Shown piece after piece: positions 18,840 through 28,371 of a DNA stretch of 64,000 bases; positions within the stretch are counted from its first letter, which is position 1, and each line of letters starts with the position of its first letter. This stretch comes from an uncultured Clostridia bacterium. Lineage in GTDB: Bacteria > Bacillota > Clostridia > Lachnospirales > Anaerotignaceae. A program made the translations under genes and the position numbers. Where the stretch lies: assembly GCA_944384265.1 (NCBI GenBank), contig CALWSR010000016.1, positions 1-64,000 of the forward strand, in the 5' to 3' direction. The notes beneath the pieces are model-generated. The model was not told the origin of the DNA, did not search any database, and was given only the letters and a program-made list of their open reading frames with translations.

Positions 18840-20063
18840 ATGATAAAACAAATAGCAGGTGGTGTGACAGCACCAAAGGGATATCAAGCCACAGGGGGGG
18901 CTGTGGGCATTAAAGACGGCATAAAGGATATGGCCATATTGGTCAGCGATGTGCCGGCGGTGGCAGTGGGGGCTTTTACAACAAATGTGGTGAAAGCAAC
19001 ATCTGTACTGCGCAATATGCATATTATGGACAAAAAAAATACCATAAAGGGCATTGTCATCAACAGCGGCAATGCCAATGCCTGCACAGGAGCAGAGGGG
19101 GAAAGGGCAAATCAAGAAATGGCCGAAACCCTTGCACAGTGCCTGAATGTGGGAGAGGAACAAATATTGACAGCCTCCACCGGTGTCATTGGCGCAGTGT
19201 TTCCCATTGAAACTGTCAAAAAGGGCATTCATACATTGGTCCCTTCTTTGGAAAGCACACAAGAAAAGGGACATTTGGCGGCAGAGGCCATTATGACAAC
19301 GGATACCTATTGCAAAGAAATCGCAGTGGAAGTGGAAGTGGGAGGAAAAACCATCACAATTGGTGCCATGGCAAAGGGCAGCGGTATGATTCATCCCAAC
19401 ATGGCCACCATGCTCAGCTTTGTGACAACAGATGCGGCAATCAAAAGGGAATTGCTGGATGAAATGTTAAAAGAAAGTGTTCAAACAAGCTACAATATGG
19501 TTTCTGTGGATGGAGATACCAGCACAAATGATACGGTGGTGGTGTTGGCAAACGGTTTGGCAGGCAATGCAGAAATTACACAAAAAAATGAGGATTATGA
19601 CATTTTTAAAAAAGCATTGGATTTTGTCAATACAAAGCTGGCAAAGGATTTAGTAAGAGATGGAGAAGGCGCTACAAAATTGATTGAAGTGTATGTTTTG
19701 GGAGCAAAAACAAAGGAAGATGCCAAAACAATGGCAAAATCAGTGATTACATCCAATTTGGTAAAAACGGCCATGTTTGGCGCAGATGCCAACTGGGGAC
19801 GTGTGCTTTGTGCCATGGGATATTCTGGTGTAGCATTTGACACCAAAAAAGTGGATATTGTTTATCATAGTGCCAAAGGAAGCATTGTGCTGATGGAGCA
19901 AGGCACGCCCATTGTATTTGATGAGGAAAAAGCCTCAGAAATTCTCCATGAAAAAGAAATTACAGTGGAAATTAAAATACAGGAGGGAACAGAAAAGGCG
20001 GTGGCATGGGGCTGTGACCTGAGCTATGATTATGTAAAAATCAACGGGGATTATCGTTCCTGA
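18840..20063 (+). CDS. argJ: Glutamate/ornithine acetyltransferase, second copy
   Basis: This 407-residue paralogue directly follows the first argJ after a 101-bp gap. It keeps every motif: NSGNANACTG, TASTGVIGAVFP, the cleavage site GSGMIHPNMA/TML, DGEGATK and ADANWGRV. The two copies are clearly homologous along the whole length but differ in many residues, so this is an old duplication or separate acquisition rather than a recent tandem copy. ATG 18840 has GGGAGG upstream. One copy could supply acetyl-CoA-dependent synthase activity, since no argA is present in the window; this is inference. Confidence 0.92.
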   Translation: MIKQIAGGVTAPKGYQATGGAVGIKDGIKDMAILVSDVPAVAVGAFTTNVVKATSVLRNMHIMDKKNTIKGIVINSGNANACTGAEGERANQEMAETLAQCLNVGEEQILTASTGVIGAVFPIETVKKGIHTLVPSLESTQEKGHLAAEAIMTTDTYCKEIAVEVEVGGKTITIGAMAKGSGMIHPNMATMLSFVTTDAAIKRELLDEMLKESVQTSYNMVSVDGDTSTNDTVVVLANGLAGNAEITQKNEDYDIFKKALDFVNTKLAKDLVRDGEGATKLIEVYVLGAKTKEDAKTMAKSVITSNLVKTAMFGADANWGRVLCAMGYSGVAFDTKKVDIVYHSAKGSIVLMEQGTPIVFDEEKASEILHEKEITVEIKIQEGTEKAVAWGCDLSYDYVKINGDYRS

Positions 20064-20095
20064 TAAAAATAAAACAGCAGAGAGGGTAAAATGCA

Positions 20096-20971
20096 ATGGA
20101 AAAAGATGCTATGCAGATTTATATCGAAAAAGCAAAAACACTGATAGAAGCCCTGCCCTTTATCAAACGGTTTTATGACAAAACAGTGGTGATAAAATAT
20201 GGCGGAAGTGCTTTAATCAATGAAAACATCAAACAAACCATTATACAAGACATTGCTTTGATGAAGCTGGTGGGGATGCATCCTGTGGTTGTACATGGGG
20301 GAGGACCGGATATCAATGCCTTTTTGGAGCAAATGAAAATAGAATCTAAATTTATAAACGGTTTGAGAGTGACAGATGAAAAAACAATGGAAATTGTGGA
20401 AATGGTATTGGCAGGAAAATTGAACAAGCACATTGTGACAGAAATTGAAACACAAGGTGTAAAAGCAGTGGGCATCAGCGGAAAAGACGGCGGTATCATC
20501 AAAGCGGTAAAAATGCAAAAATATGATGTGGACTATGGCTGTGTGGGAGAAATTGCATCCATTGACCCTACACTGATACAGTCCTTGATTAACAATGAAT
20601 TTATACCTGTCATTGCTCCCATTGGGAAGGATGAAAACGGTATGACATATAATATCAATGCAGACTATGCGGCTGTTGCCATTGCAGGGGCGTTACAGGC
20701 AGAAAAGCTGGTATTTCTGACAGATGTGGAGGGGGTTATGAGGGATATCAATGACCCGAACTCTATTATGAGCTTTATTAGTGCCAAAAACATACAGGGG
20801 CTGATTGAGGACGGCACCATATCCGGCGGTATGATACCAAAAGTGGAGTGTTGCATGGAAGGCATAAAAAAAGGGGTGAACAATGTCCATATACTGGACG
20901 GGCGTGTGGAGCATTGTCTGATATTGGAAATATTCACACCTGAGGGAATTGGCACCATGATTGAAAGATAA
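20096..20971 (+). CDS. argB: N-acetylglutamate kinase
   Basis: The 291-residue amino-acid kinase phosphorylates N-acetylglutamate. It shows VVIKYGGSAL, VVVHGGGPDI, a late LTDVEGVM and DGTISGGMIPKVE. Length and motifs are typical, including an N-terminal helix (IYIEKAKTLIEALPFIKRF) like that of arginine-sensitive hexameric enzymes, so feedback inhibition is possible. ATG 20096 is preceded by GAGAGGG; ATG 20111 is an alternative. Confidence 0.95.
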   Translation: MEKDAMQIYIEKAKTLIEALPFIKRFYDKTVVIKYGGSALINENIKQTIIQDIALMKLVGMHPVVVHGGGPDINAFLEQMKIESKFINGLRVTDEKTMEIVEMVLAGKLNKHIVTEIETQGVKAVGISGKDGGIIKAVKMQKYDVDYGCVGEIASIDPTLIQSLINNEFIPVIAPIGKDENGMTYNINADYAAVAIAGALQAEKLVFLTDVEGVMRDINDPNSIMSFISAKNIQGLIEDGTISGGMIPKVECCMEGIKKGVNNVHILDGRVEHCLILEIFTPEGIGTMIER

Positions 20972-21195
20972 AAATGTGTTGGGTTTCTATCAAAAAGCAT
21001 ATGGTAAGTATGTTACTGTTCTTTTTGAAAAAGTAATGAAATAGCTTTGCAATACCTCTAAAATTTTATGGTAAAGGAGGAACCGGCCCAGCCCAAAAAT
21101 CAGGGCAGAGAATTGGTTTTGGCCGCAAAATCAATGCTTTACAGCATTCTATTTTATAAAAAAGCAACAAAATCAAAAAGAAAGGATGATATGAT

Positions 21196-22401
21196 ATGGC
21201 AGAAAAAATGCAGGCATTGGTCAATCGGGGCAATGAAGTGGTGATGAAAACATACAGCCGTTTTCCCATTGCATTGGACCATGGAGAAGGTATGTATGTA
21301 TGGGATATGGAGGGAAAAAAATACATAGATTTTGTGGCAGGCATTGCTGTAAACAGTTTGGGCTATGGTCATAGTGCATTGAGCAGTGTCATTGCAGAGC
21401 AGGCTGTGAAAATGATTCATTGCTCCAATTTATATTACACAGAGCCTCAAATCGCACTGGCGGAATTGCTTGTAAAGCACAGTGATTTTGACAAAGTGTT
21501 TTTTTGCAACAGCGGTGCCGAATCCATTGAAAGTGCTTTAAAAATTGCCAGAAAATATGCTAAAATGAAACAAAAGGCAGGAAATGAGATTATTACAATG
21601 CTTCACTCCTTTCATGGCAGAACCTATGGAGCAGTGACTGCAACAGGACAGGAAAAATATCACAAGGGCTTGTCCCCTCTTTTGCCGGATGTTTGCCATG
21701 TGCCTTTTAATGATTTTGAAGCCCTGAAAAATGCAGTGACAGAAAAAACCTGTGCCATTTTGCTGGAGCCAATACAGGGAGAAGGGGGCATATTGCCTGC
21801 TGAAAAGGAATATCTTCAAAAAATTAGAAAGCTTTGTGATGAAAAGGACATTTTGCTTATATTTGATGAAGTGCAATGTGGTGTGGGCAGAACAGGAAAG
21901 CTGTTTGCATATCAATACTATGGTGTGGTGCCTGATGTAGCCACATTTGCAAAGGGACTGGCAGGAGGTGTGCCAATTGGTGCTATGATGGCAAAGGATT
22001 TTGTGGCGGAGGCATTTCAGCCGGGGGACCATGCTTCTACATTTGGGGGAAATTCTTTGGCTACGGCAGCAGGTGTGGTGGTGATGAAAGAGCTGTTTGA
22101 AAATGGATTGCTGGAAAATGTGAACAAAAACGGTGCTTATTTAACACAGCAGCTTCAAAAATTGCAGCAAAACCATAGCTGTATTACAGCAGTAAGAGGT
22201 ATAGGATTTATGCAGGGCATTGCACTAAATATTCCAACAGGTGATGTGATTTCCCTTTGCATGGAAAAGGGGCTGCTTTTGGTAGGAGCAGGGTATGATG
22301 TGGTGCGGTTTGTGCCTCCACTGATAGCAGAGCAAAAGCACATAGATGAAATGATTGCCATATTGGAAGAGGCATTGACACTTTGTGAAAATAAGGCATA
22401 A
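21196..22401 (+). CDS. argD: Acetylornithine aminotransferase
   Basis: The 401-residue class III PLP aminotransferase makes N-acetylornithine. Motifs include FVAGIAVNSLGYGH, FCNSGAESIESALKIARKY, SFHGRT, LIFDEVQCGVGRTGK and the PLP lysine in TFAKGLAGG. The start has AAAGGATG upstream. A 224-bp gap separates it from argB. No argF is present, so the pathway must be completed elsewhere. Confidence 0.95.
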   Translation: MAEKMQALVNRGNEVVMKTYSRFPIALDHGEGMYVWDMEGKKYIDFVAGIAVNSLGYGHSALSSVIAEQAVKMIHCSNLYYTEPQIALAELLVKHSDFDKVFFCNSGAESIESALKIARKYAKMKQKAGNEIITMLHSFHGRTYGAVTATGQEKYHKGLSPLLPDVCHVPFNDFEALKNAVTEKTCAILLEPIQGEGGILPAEKEYLQKIRKLCDEKDILLIFDEVQCGVGRTGKLFAYQYYGVVPDVATFAKGLAGGVPIGAMMAKDFVAEAFQPGDHASTFGGNSLATAAGVVVMKELFENGLLENVNKNGAYLTQQLQKLQQNHSCITAVRGIGFMQGIALNIPTGDVISLCMEKGLLLVGAGYDVVRFVPPLIAEQKHIDEMIAILEEALTLCENKA

Positions 22402-22435
22402 AAAAGCTTATGATGATGGTCAGTAGAAAAAAAGC

Positions 22436-22472
22436 AGCGGCTGTGGAATTTTTATCCATATGCCGCTTTTTT
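22436..22472 (+). terminator. Terminator after argD
   Basis: AGCGGC (22436-22441) and GCCGCT (22462-22467) close a stem extended inside by TGTGGA/TCCATA, followed by T6. It lies 34 bp after the argD stop. Confidence 0.8.
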
Positions 22473-22800
22473 GTATGTTTTTGCTTAGGCTCTGATAAAA
22501 GTATGGAAAAGCAGTGGATTGCAGAAAGTACCAGCACCAAGCCCATACAAGTGTCTGCAAAAGCATTTATGCCTTATGGAATGAAAAAGAAGGTGATAGA
22601 AAAATACAATGTCTTTTCTTTACAGTACAGATTGGTTTTGTATTTTGCTGTATGTATATCAACATTGATGTGGATAAAAAGCATTTGAAATTTCTTTGCA
22701 AATAACATATGGATTTTTGGAAAGGATTGGCAGACAATGGACACTGTTTTTTGTTTTGATGTGAAAAATATGCTATGATGATATAAAAGGAGATGATACT
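22473..22800. promoter_or_regulatory. Leader region with alaX promoter
   Basis: No gene is supported here; an open frame at 22410-22688 runs across the argD terminator and has no ribosome site. Near the right end TTGTTT, a 17-bp spacer and TATGAT (about 22751-22779) form a plausible promoter for the gene at 22801. Confidence 0.55.
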
Positions 22801-23955
22801 GTGCAAAAACAAAGAGCATATTATTTGAATGGATACCAAACAAAAATCAAAACAACTGTGACAGATTGTAAAATAGGGAAAAAGGGATATGAAATTGTAT
22901 TGGAGGACAGCTGTTTTTATCCCCAAGGGGGAGGACAGGCCTCTGACAAAGGAACGTTGGCAGGACAGTGTGTGCTGGATGTGCAGGAAAGAGAAGGCAT
23001 ATTATACCACACAGTGGCACAGCCTCTGGAAATAGGCCGTACTGTGGAGGGGGAGATTGACTGGAATTACCGTTTTGATTTGATGCAGCAGCACACCGGA
23101 GAGCATATGATATCGGGAGTGGCATATAAAAAATATGGACTGCATAATGTAGGATTTCATATGGGAAAGGAATATACCACCATTGATTTTGATGGCAAGC
23201 TGTCGCCGGAGGATGTGCTGTATTTAGAAAAAAAGGTGAATCAAGGCATAATGGAAAACAGAGCCATTCAAATATATTACCCCACAAAACAAGAGCTGGA
23301 AAAAATGGAATATCGCAGCAAAAAAAATTTGGAAACAGATGTAAGAATTGTGGAGATACCAGAGTATGATATTTGTGCCTGCTGTGGCATACATACAAAA
23401 ACAACGGGAGAAATTGGCTGTGTGAAAATACTGTCCGCAGATGCCTATAAAAATGGAGTTCGTTTGAAAATGCTGGCGGGCAACAGAGCATTGGAGGATT
23501 ATAGGAAAAAGTGTGAAAACGCAGATAAAATATCCCATTTGCTTTGTGTGCCTGCAAATGAGATTGGGGCTGCTGTACAAAAGCTGAAAAAGGAAAAAGA
23601 ACAGCTCCAATGGAATGTGAATCATTTGGAAAAGGAGCAGCTGCTGCAAAAGGCCCAGGGAGTCAATGGCGAAAAAGCAATTTTTTTTGAAACAGTAAGC
23701 AGCATCAAAGCATTGCAGCATTTTGCCAATTTGTTGCAGGAAAGGGCTTCTTTTGCAGCAGTATTTTCGGGAAATGACAAAAAGGGGTATCATTTTATTT
23801 TGGTGAGCAAAAAATGGGATATGAAAAGGGTGATGAAAAAAATGCAGGCAATAGGCGTATGTCAGGGAGGAGGCACTGCAAAAATGGTACAGGGCAAAAT
23901 AGAGGCAAATCAAAAGGAACTGAGGGCATTTTTAGAACAATCTGTATTAGAATGA
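22801..23955 (+). CDS. alaX: Alanyl-tRNA editing protein with DHHA1-like tail
   Basis: The 384-residue protein resembles the editing half of alanyl-tRNA synthetase and should hydrolyse Ser or Gly from mischarged tRNA-Ala. The zinc motif HTGEH lies near residue 100, paired with CACCGIH near residue 195. YPQGGGQASD is the glycine-rich editing loop. The C-terminal half has a coiled coil (about 245-285) and a DHHA1-type GVCQGGGTAK motif, placing it in the long AlaX class. The start is GTG 22801 with AAGGAG upstream. A hairpin at 23961-23997 follows. Confidence 0.88.
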   Translation: MQKQRAYYLNGYQTKIKTTVTDCKIGKKGYEIVLEDSCFYPQGGGQASDKGTLAGQCVLDVQEREGILYHTVAQPLEIGRTVEGEIDWNYRFDLMQQHTGEHMISGVAYKKYGLHNVGFHMGKEYTTIDFDGKLSPEDVLYLEKKVNQGIMENRAIQIYYPTKQELEKMEYRSKKNLETDVRIVEIPEYDICACCGIHTKTTGEIGCVKILSADAYKNGVRLKMLAGNRALEDYRKKCENADKISHLLCVPANEIGAAVQKLKKEKEQLQWNVNHLEKEQLLQKAQGVNGEKAIFFETVSSIKALQHFANLLQERASFAAVFSGNDKKGYHFILVSKKWDMKRVMKKMQAIGVCQGGGTAKMVQGKIEANQKELRAFLEQSVLE

Positions 23956-23960
23956 AAAAA

Positions 23961-23997
23961 ATAGCATTGTGTATGATGTTAAAAAGAACAATGCTAT
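23961..23997. terminator. Terminator after alaX
   Basis: ATAGCATTGT (23961-23970) and ACAATGCTAT (23988-23997) form a perfect 10-bp stem. The downstream T-run is weak, but the preceding A6 run makes it suited to the opposite strand too. Confidence 0.6.
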
Positions 23998-24082
23998 ACT
24001 TTAAAATATCATTTCAATACCATAGAGAAATGTGTATAAAGTATTTGATAGGAAAAAAAGATTTTTTATGGCATGGCAGGAG

Positions 24083-24451
24083 TGTGGAAAAACAAGAAAA
24101 GCTGTGTTATATTTGGTGCCAGGGGAGAAAAAAGTGGATAAAAGCAAATGTGCTGTGGATAAGTCTGTGGAAAACAGCATAACATTGTGGAAAAGTGAAA
24201 AAGTGTAAAAAATAAACAATAGCACATAAAATGCTTCTTACAAACAAAGTAAAATAGAAACTTCTATAAAACACAATATATAGCATATATAAAATAAAAA
24301 ATCAGAATATATGGTAGGAATGATAGTATAAAATAAAAAAACAAACAAATGTATTTCTACAAAAAACGACAAAAAAATACTTTTTTAAGGGCAAAAATAC
24401 CATGTTATCCTCATAATGTTATCCACAGGTTGTAGATAACTTTGTGGATAA
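24083..24451. other. Cluster of DnaA boxes around an AT-rich stretch (origin-like)
   Basis: Three perfect 9-mers TTATCCACA occur: 24154-24162 (minus), 24419-24427 (plus) and 24443-24451 (minus). One-mismatch sites lie at 24083-24091, 24133-24141, 24166-24174, 24186-24194 and 24431-24439, with a further partial site at 24405-24413. Between the two groups (24200-24400) the DNA is almost pure A/T with runs like those of an unwinding element. This is the architecture of a chromosomal origin or a DnaA-titrating cluster. There is no dnaA gene in the window, and neighbouring genes on both sides are transcribed toward the cluster, which argues against a classic oriC. Confidence 0.75.
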
Positions 24452-25015
24452 TTGTGAGTACATAGCTAAGTAATCAAAGTCATCATACTCTGCTGATTTT
24501 TTATAATGGAATAACTGAAGGTATGATATTCATAGGTGGCTGTTTTATTTTCCACCATACCCTTTTCTCACCTGTAAACGTTTTCCATGCTATTTGCTGT
24601 GTTATATCATTTTATAACAGATTTTTATTTTATCACATTTTGATTCCTTCCATGTTTTGAACAGACTTGTGCTTCTGCTATTTCTGCATTTTTTTCTTGC
24701 TATGATTTCTTCTATATCCATTTTCTCTATATTTTTGGCTGTGCTATTGATATTTTAAATGTGCTGTATTTTTTATTTTGTTGTTTATGCTCATTACCAT
24801 TTTGCCGCTGCAATGGACTTGCTTTGAAAGGCGTATCGGTATCAGATGTGCAGATGCCCTTAAATGGAAATACCTTTTGTGAATTTGTTTTTTTGTGTTT
24901 ATTTCACCATTTTGGCTAAAGGCAGATTTATTGCCAAATTTTTATGATAAAATGATAATTTTATATAGGAAAGTATTTTTATTTCTGGGAGCTTGTATAG
25001 GAAAGGAGAACAATC
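24452..25015. other. Gene-free, T-rich stretch
   Basis: No open frame, repeat or motif is supported here. The plus strand changes from strongly A-rich left of about 24.45 kb to strongly T-rich right of it, the same sense as the minus-strand genes that follow. Confidence 0.6.
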
Positions 25016-25051
25016 AAAAAGAGCATTGATAACAAAAATCAATGCTCTTTT
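25016..25051 (-). terminator. Terminator after spoVG
   Basis: AAAAAGAGCATTGAT (25016-25030) pairs with ATCAATGCTCTTTT (25038-25051). On the minus strand the stem is followed by T5, 22 bp after the spoVG stop. Confidence 0.88.
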
Positions 25052-25072
25052 AACATATTTTAAATATTTTTT

Positions 25073-25381
25073 TTAATTCTCAGAAACGGCCGTATCTGTT
25101 TTTTTTGCTTCTTCTTCTGCTTCTTGTGCAAGGGCAGCTTCATATTTTTCCAATATTGCCTTCTGAATTTTTTCTCTGGTCACACCATTGATTGGATGTG
25201 CAATGTCACGAAATTCACCATCTGCGGATTTTCTGCTTGGCATTGCAATAAATAAACCCTGTTCTCTTTCAATTACCTTGATGTCATGAACCACGAATTC
25301 GTTGTCAAAAGTTACAGAAATAACAGCTTTCATTTTTCCTTCTTTGTTGACCTTTCTCACTCTTACATCCGTAATTTCCAT
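25073..25381 (-). CDS. spoVG: SpoVG family RNA/DNA-binding regulator
   Basis: The 102-residue protein begins [11 protein letters not shown] and contains [19 protein letters not shown] and FRDIAHPI, the hallmarks of SpoVG. In Firmicutes it binds nucleic acid and affects sporulation septation, capsule and virulence genes. The C-terminal tail is Ala/Glu/Lys-rich. It follows glgD by 48 bp and ends in a strong terminator, so it may be co-transcribed with glgC-glgD. GGAGGAGAGG lies before the ATG. Confidence 0.95.
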   Translation of the reverse strand: MEITDVRVRKVNKEGKMKAVISVTFDNEFVVHDIKVIEREQGLFIAMPSRKSADGEFRDIAHPINGVTREKIQKAILEKYEAALAQEAEEEAKKTDTAVSEN

Positions 25382-25429
25382 AAAACCTCTCCTCCCATGT
25401 GACCTGGGAACATTCCTCCTCCTGTTTTT

Positions 25430-26545
25430 TTACATCACTGTGCCTTTTTTTAGTATCATAGGTTCATCCGGCTTGCCAATGACCTGCTGACCGTCTGTCA
25501 AAACAACATCTTTATCCAATATTGCATATTCTACCACACAGTTGTTGCCAATTCGGCTTCCTTCCATGACAATAGAATTTTTTACACTGGAATGTTCTCC
25601 TACATATACCTTGCGGAAAACCACAGAATTTTCCACTCTGCTGTTTAATATAGAACCACTGCCAATGATACAATTTTTCACTTCTGCGCCCATGTTATAT
25701 TTTGCAGGAGGTTCGTCCTTTGGCTTTGTTTCGATATAAGGATATTGCTTTACAAAAATATCTCTCACATCTTTGTTCAAAAAATCCATGTTGGTATTAA
25801 AATAATCAATGACGCTGGAGCCTACTGAACTCCAATAGCCGTCAAATTCATAGCCGTATATTTTTAATGTTTTTCTAAAACGGATGATAATATCCTTTAC
25901 AAAGTCATATCTTCCTTCTGCAATCACCTTTTGCAGCAAATCAATCAAAAGCTCTCTGCTGATGACATAAATGCCAAGAGAAGCCATGCTGCTTTGTGCC
26001 TGCAATGGTTTTTCTTCAAATTCCTGCAATCTTTTTTCTTCATCCATTTGCATCACGCCGTATTTTGACATATCCTTGCCTGACATATCCTTGCAGACAA
26101 CAGTGATGTCGGCGCCCTTTTCTTCATGGTATTCCAAAACCTTTTTGAAATCCATTTTGTATACTGCATCTCCGGAAGCAATCACAACATATGGCTTATT
26201 GCTTCTTCTTAAATAAGAAATATTTTGATACATAGAATCCGCTGTACCACGGAACCAGTTAGAATCTTTTCTGCTGATATAAGGGGAAAGTACAAACAGA
26301 CCTCCCTGCTTTCTGCCCAAATCCCACCATTTTGCAGAGCCTAAATGGTCTTGCAGAGAACGGGAATTGTACTGTGTCAGCACTGCTATTTTTTGTATGC
26401 CGGAATTTGCCATGTTGCTCATAGCAAAGTCAATGGCTCTGTAACAGCTTCCCACAGGCAGGGCCGCAGCTGCTCTTAAATCTGTCAATGCTCCCAAACG
26501 CCCTTCATTATTACCGCCAGCTAAAATTACACCGATTGCTCTCAT
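25430..26545 (-). CDS. glgD: Glucose-1-phosphate adenylyltransferase regulatory subunit
   Basis: The 371-residue GlgD pairs with GlgC in Firmicutes to form an active ADP-glucose pyrophosphorylase. It begins [20 protein letters not shown]; compared with GlgC the GGQGSRLG loop is altered (GGNNEGRLG), as usual for the non-catalytic subunit. A left-handed beta-helix C-terminus follows ([17 protein letters not shown]). It overlaps glgC by 4 bp (ATGA), a sign of coupled translation. Confidence 0.95.
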   Translation of the reverse strand: MRAIGVILAGGNNEGRLGALTDLRAAAALPVGSCYRAIDFAMSNMANSGIQKIAVLTQYNSRSLQDHLGSAKWWDLGRKQGGLFVLSPYISRKDSNWFRGTADSMYQNISYLRRSNKPYVVIASGDAVYKMDFKKVLEYHEEKGADITVVCKDMSGKDMSKYGVMQMDEEKRLQEFEEKPLQAQSSMASLGIYVISRELLIDLLQKVIAEGRYDFVKDIIIRFRKTLKIYGYEFDGYWSSVGSSVIDYFNTNMDFLNKDVRDIFVKQYPYIETKPKDEPPAKYNMGAEVKNCIIGSGSILNSRVENSVVFRKVYVGEHSSVKNSIVMEGSRIGNNCVVEYAILDKDVVLTDGQQVIGKPDEPMILKKGTVM

Positions 26546-27825
26546 AAATTAACCCCCTCTACAATTACAGACTTACCGCTTTGCAAAGTACCATCAGCAA
26601 AATCCTTTTCTGTTGTGTTGCCTAACAAAACACAGTTTTTGCCAATTGTTACATTGCTTGGAATTGTAGTCATATGACCTACTACGGAAATTCCTGTATT
26701 ATAAATTTTAGGCTTCATTTCATTTTCGATGTTCTCGCCAACGCCTATTTTTACATTGTCGCCAATTTGACAACCCTCATCAATGATGCAACGCTCCAAA
26801 TAGCTGCCTTCTCCAATGGTGGTGTCTCCCATAATGATGGAATCTTTAATGACAGCACCTTTTTTGACAACCACTTCCGGTCCCAGTATGGAATTATGTA
26901 CCTCGCCATATACTTCACAGCCGTCTGAAATAATGCTTGTTCTGACCACTGCGTCAGGGCCTGTGTACTGTGGAGGCTGATGGTCGCTGTTTGTATAAAT
27001 CTTCCAAAAATCTTCATAAAGATTGAATTCCGGCAATGTTTTAATCAATTCCATATTTGCCTGCCAGTAGGATTCTATGGTACCTACATCCTTCCAGTAG
27101 CCTTTGAAACGGTAGGCATACATGGTTTGACCTTCCTCCAGCATACGAGGAATGATGTGATTGCCAAAATCACTGTCGGGATGTATTTTGCTGTCCTCAA
27201 TCAAAGCTTCTCTCAAGCGGTTCCATGTAAAAATGTAAATGCCCATGGAAGCCAAATTGCTTTTTGGATGCTCCGGCTTTTCTTCAAATTCATAAATTTT
27301 ATCATCATCTTGTGTGTTCATAATGCCAAAACGGCTTGCCTCTTCAAAAGGCACCTCCAGCACGGCAATGGTTGCGGCTGCATTTTTTTGTTTGTGAAAA
27401 TCCAGCATAGCAGAATAATCCATTTTATAAATGTGGTCGCCGGATAATATCAAAACATATTCAGGGTCATTGTTTTCAATGTACTCCAAATTTTGATAAA
27501 TGGCATTTGCCGTACCCATGAACCATTCGCCGGAATCTCCGCCGCCCTTTACATGAGGAGCTAAAATTGTTACACCGCCTGATTTGCGGTCCAAATCCCA
27601 AGGAATACCTATGCCAATGTGCTGGTTTAAGCGCAGAGGCTGATATTGTGTTAAAACGCCTACTGTATCTACGCCGGAATTAATGCAGTTACTCAAAGGA
27701 AAGTCAATGATTCTGTATTTTCCTCCAAATGTAACGGCCGGTTTTGCTACGCTTCTTGTCAATATCCCAAGACGGCTACCTTGTCCACCTGCCAACAACA
27801 TGGCAATCATTTCTTTTTTACGCAT
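26542..27825 (-). CDS. glgC: Glucose-1-phosphate adenylyltransferase catalytic subunit
   Basis: The 427-residue enzyme makes ADP-glucose from ATP and glucose-1-phosphate for glycogen. The nucleotide loop is [12 protein letters not shown]; other motifs are [23 protein letters not shown] and [12 protein letters not shown]. The C-terminal beta-helix shows repeated I-x-x-S/G steps. It is the first gene of glgC-glgD-spoVG. GGGGGT lies before the ATG. No glycogen synthase is in the window. Confidence 0.96.
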   Translation of the reverse strand: MRKKEMIAMLLAGGQGSRLGILTRSVAKPAVTFGGKYRIIDFPLSNCINSGVDTVGVLTQYQPLRLNQHIGIGIPWDLDRKSGGVTILAPHVKGGGDSGEWFMGTANAIYQNLEYIENNDPEYVLILSGDHIYKMDYSAMLDFHKQKNAAATIAVLEVPFEEASRFGIMNTQDDDKIYEFEEKPEHPKSNLASMGIYIFTWNRLREALIEDSKIHPDSDFGNHIIPRMLEEGQTMYAYRFKGYWKDVGTIESYWQANMELIKTLPEFNLYEDFWKIYTNSDHQPPQYTGPDAVVRTSIISDGCEVYGEVHNSILGPEVVVKKGAVIKDSIIMGDTTIGEGSYLERCIIDEGCQIGDNVKIGVGENIENEMKPKIYNTGISVVGHMTTIPSNVTIGKNCVLLGNTTEKDFADGTLQSGKSVIVEGVNL

Positions 27826-27927
27826 GTTATTATTACCCCCAATACTTTTATAATGTTGTTATAAAACTGCGACAAGCATTCGGCATAGATAAAATTTATC
27901 TATACAAAATGATTATTGTATGCCCAT

Positions 27928-27956
27928 ATTATATCACAACTTTTTTCTGTTGTAAA
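27928..27956 (-). promoter_or_regulatory. Promoter of glgC-glgD-spoVG
   Basis: On the minus strand TTTACA (27951-27956), a 17-bp spacer and TATAAT (27928-27933) lie about 100 bp before glgC. Confidence 0.75.
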
Positions 27957-28371
27957 ATATCAAATAAAATTTTTATGAAAATAATATTTTTTTAATGGTT
28001 TTTGCTAATATTTCTTTTTTCACAGCAGGCTTTATTGCTTTTTATTGGTTTTTCTGTCCTTTTTTATTACAATTTATGGATATTTTTCTATCATATTATA
28101 CAACTTTATTTTTCTGTTCCGTTTTTTAGAGCGGATTTGCTCAAAAAGTTTGAAAAAGGGGATTTACATTCCATATTGCAGCAAAAAAGTCCTTTTTTAT
28201 ACGATTCTAAAATACGCTTTTCATTTTCACAAGAATGGATTGCCATTCCTTTTTTGCTGTACTATAATAAAAAACAAGCTGTTTTACCATTTTGATGGAT
28301 TAGAAAACGGATTTTTGTCATATTCTAAAATAGTCAGTATATTTTGTATAAGAAAATGAGGCGGTTGATTT
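27957..28371. other. Intergenic region between glgC and murC
   Basis: This divergent gap holds no supported gene; the small open frames at 28002-28359 are T-rich, phenylalanine-heavy and lack ribosome sites. GAGGCGG lies before murC. No clear murC promoter was identified. Confidence 0.55.

Noticed and set aside
22410-22688. 92-codon open frame after argD
   Set aside because: It crosses the argD terminator, has no ribosome site and its product is not protein-like.
24255-24290. dif-like XerC/XerD site (ACTTCTATAAAA...)
   Set aside because: Only one half resembles the Firmicute dif consensus; the other arm is missing.
24083-24451. Definite chromosomal oriC
   Set aside because: Box density fits, but dnaA is absent, genes on both sides run toward the cluster and skew changes in the wrong sense, so only an origin-like cluster is claimed.
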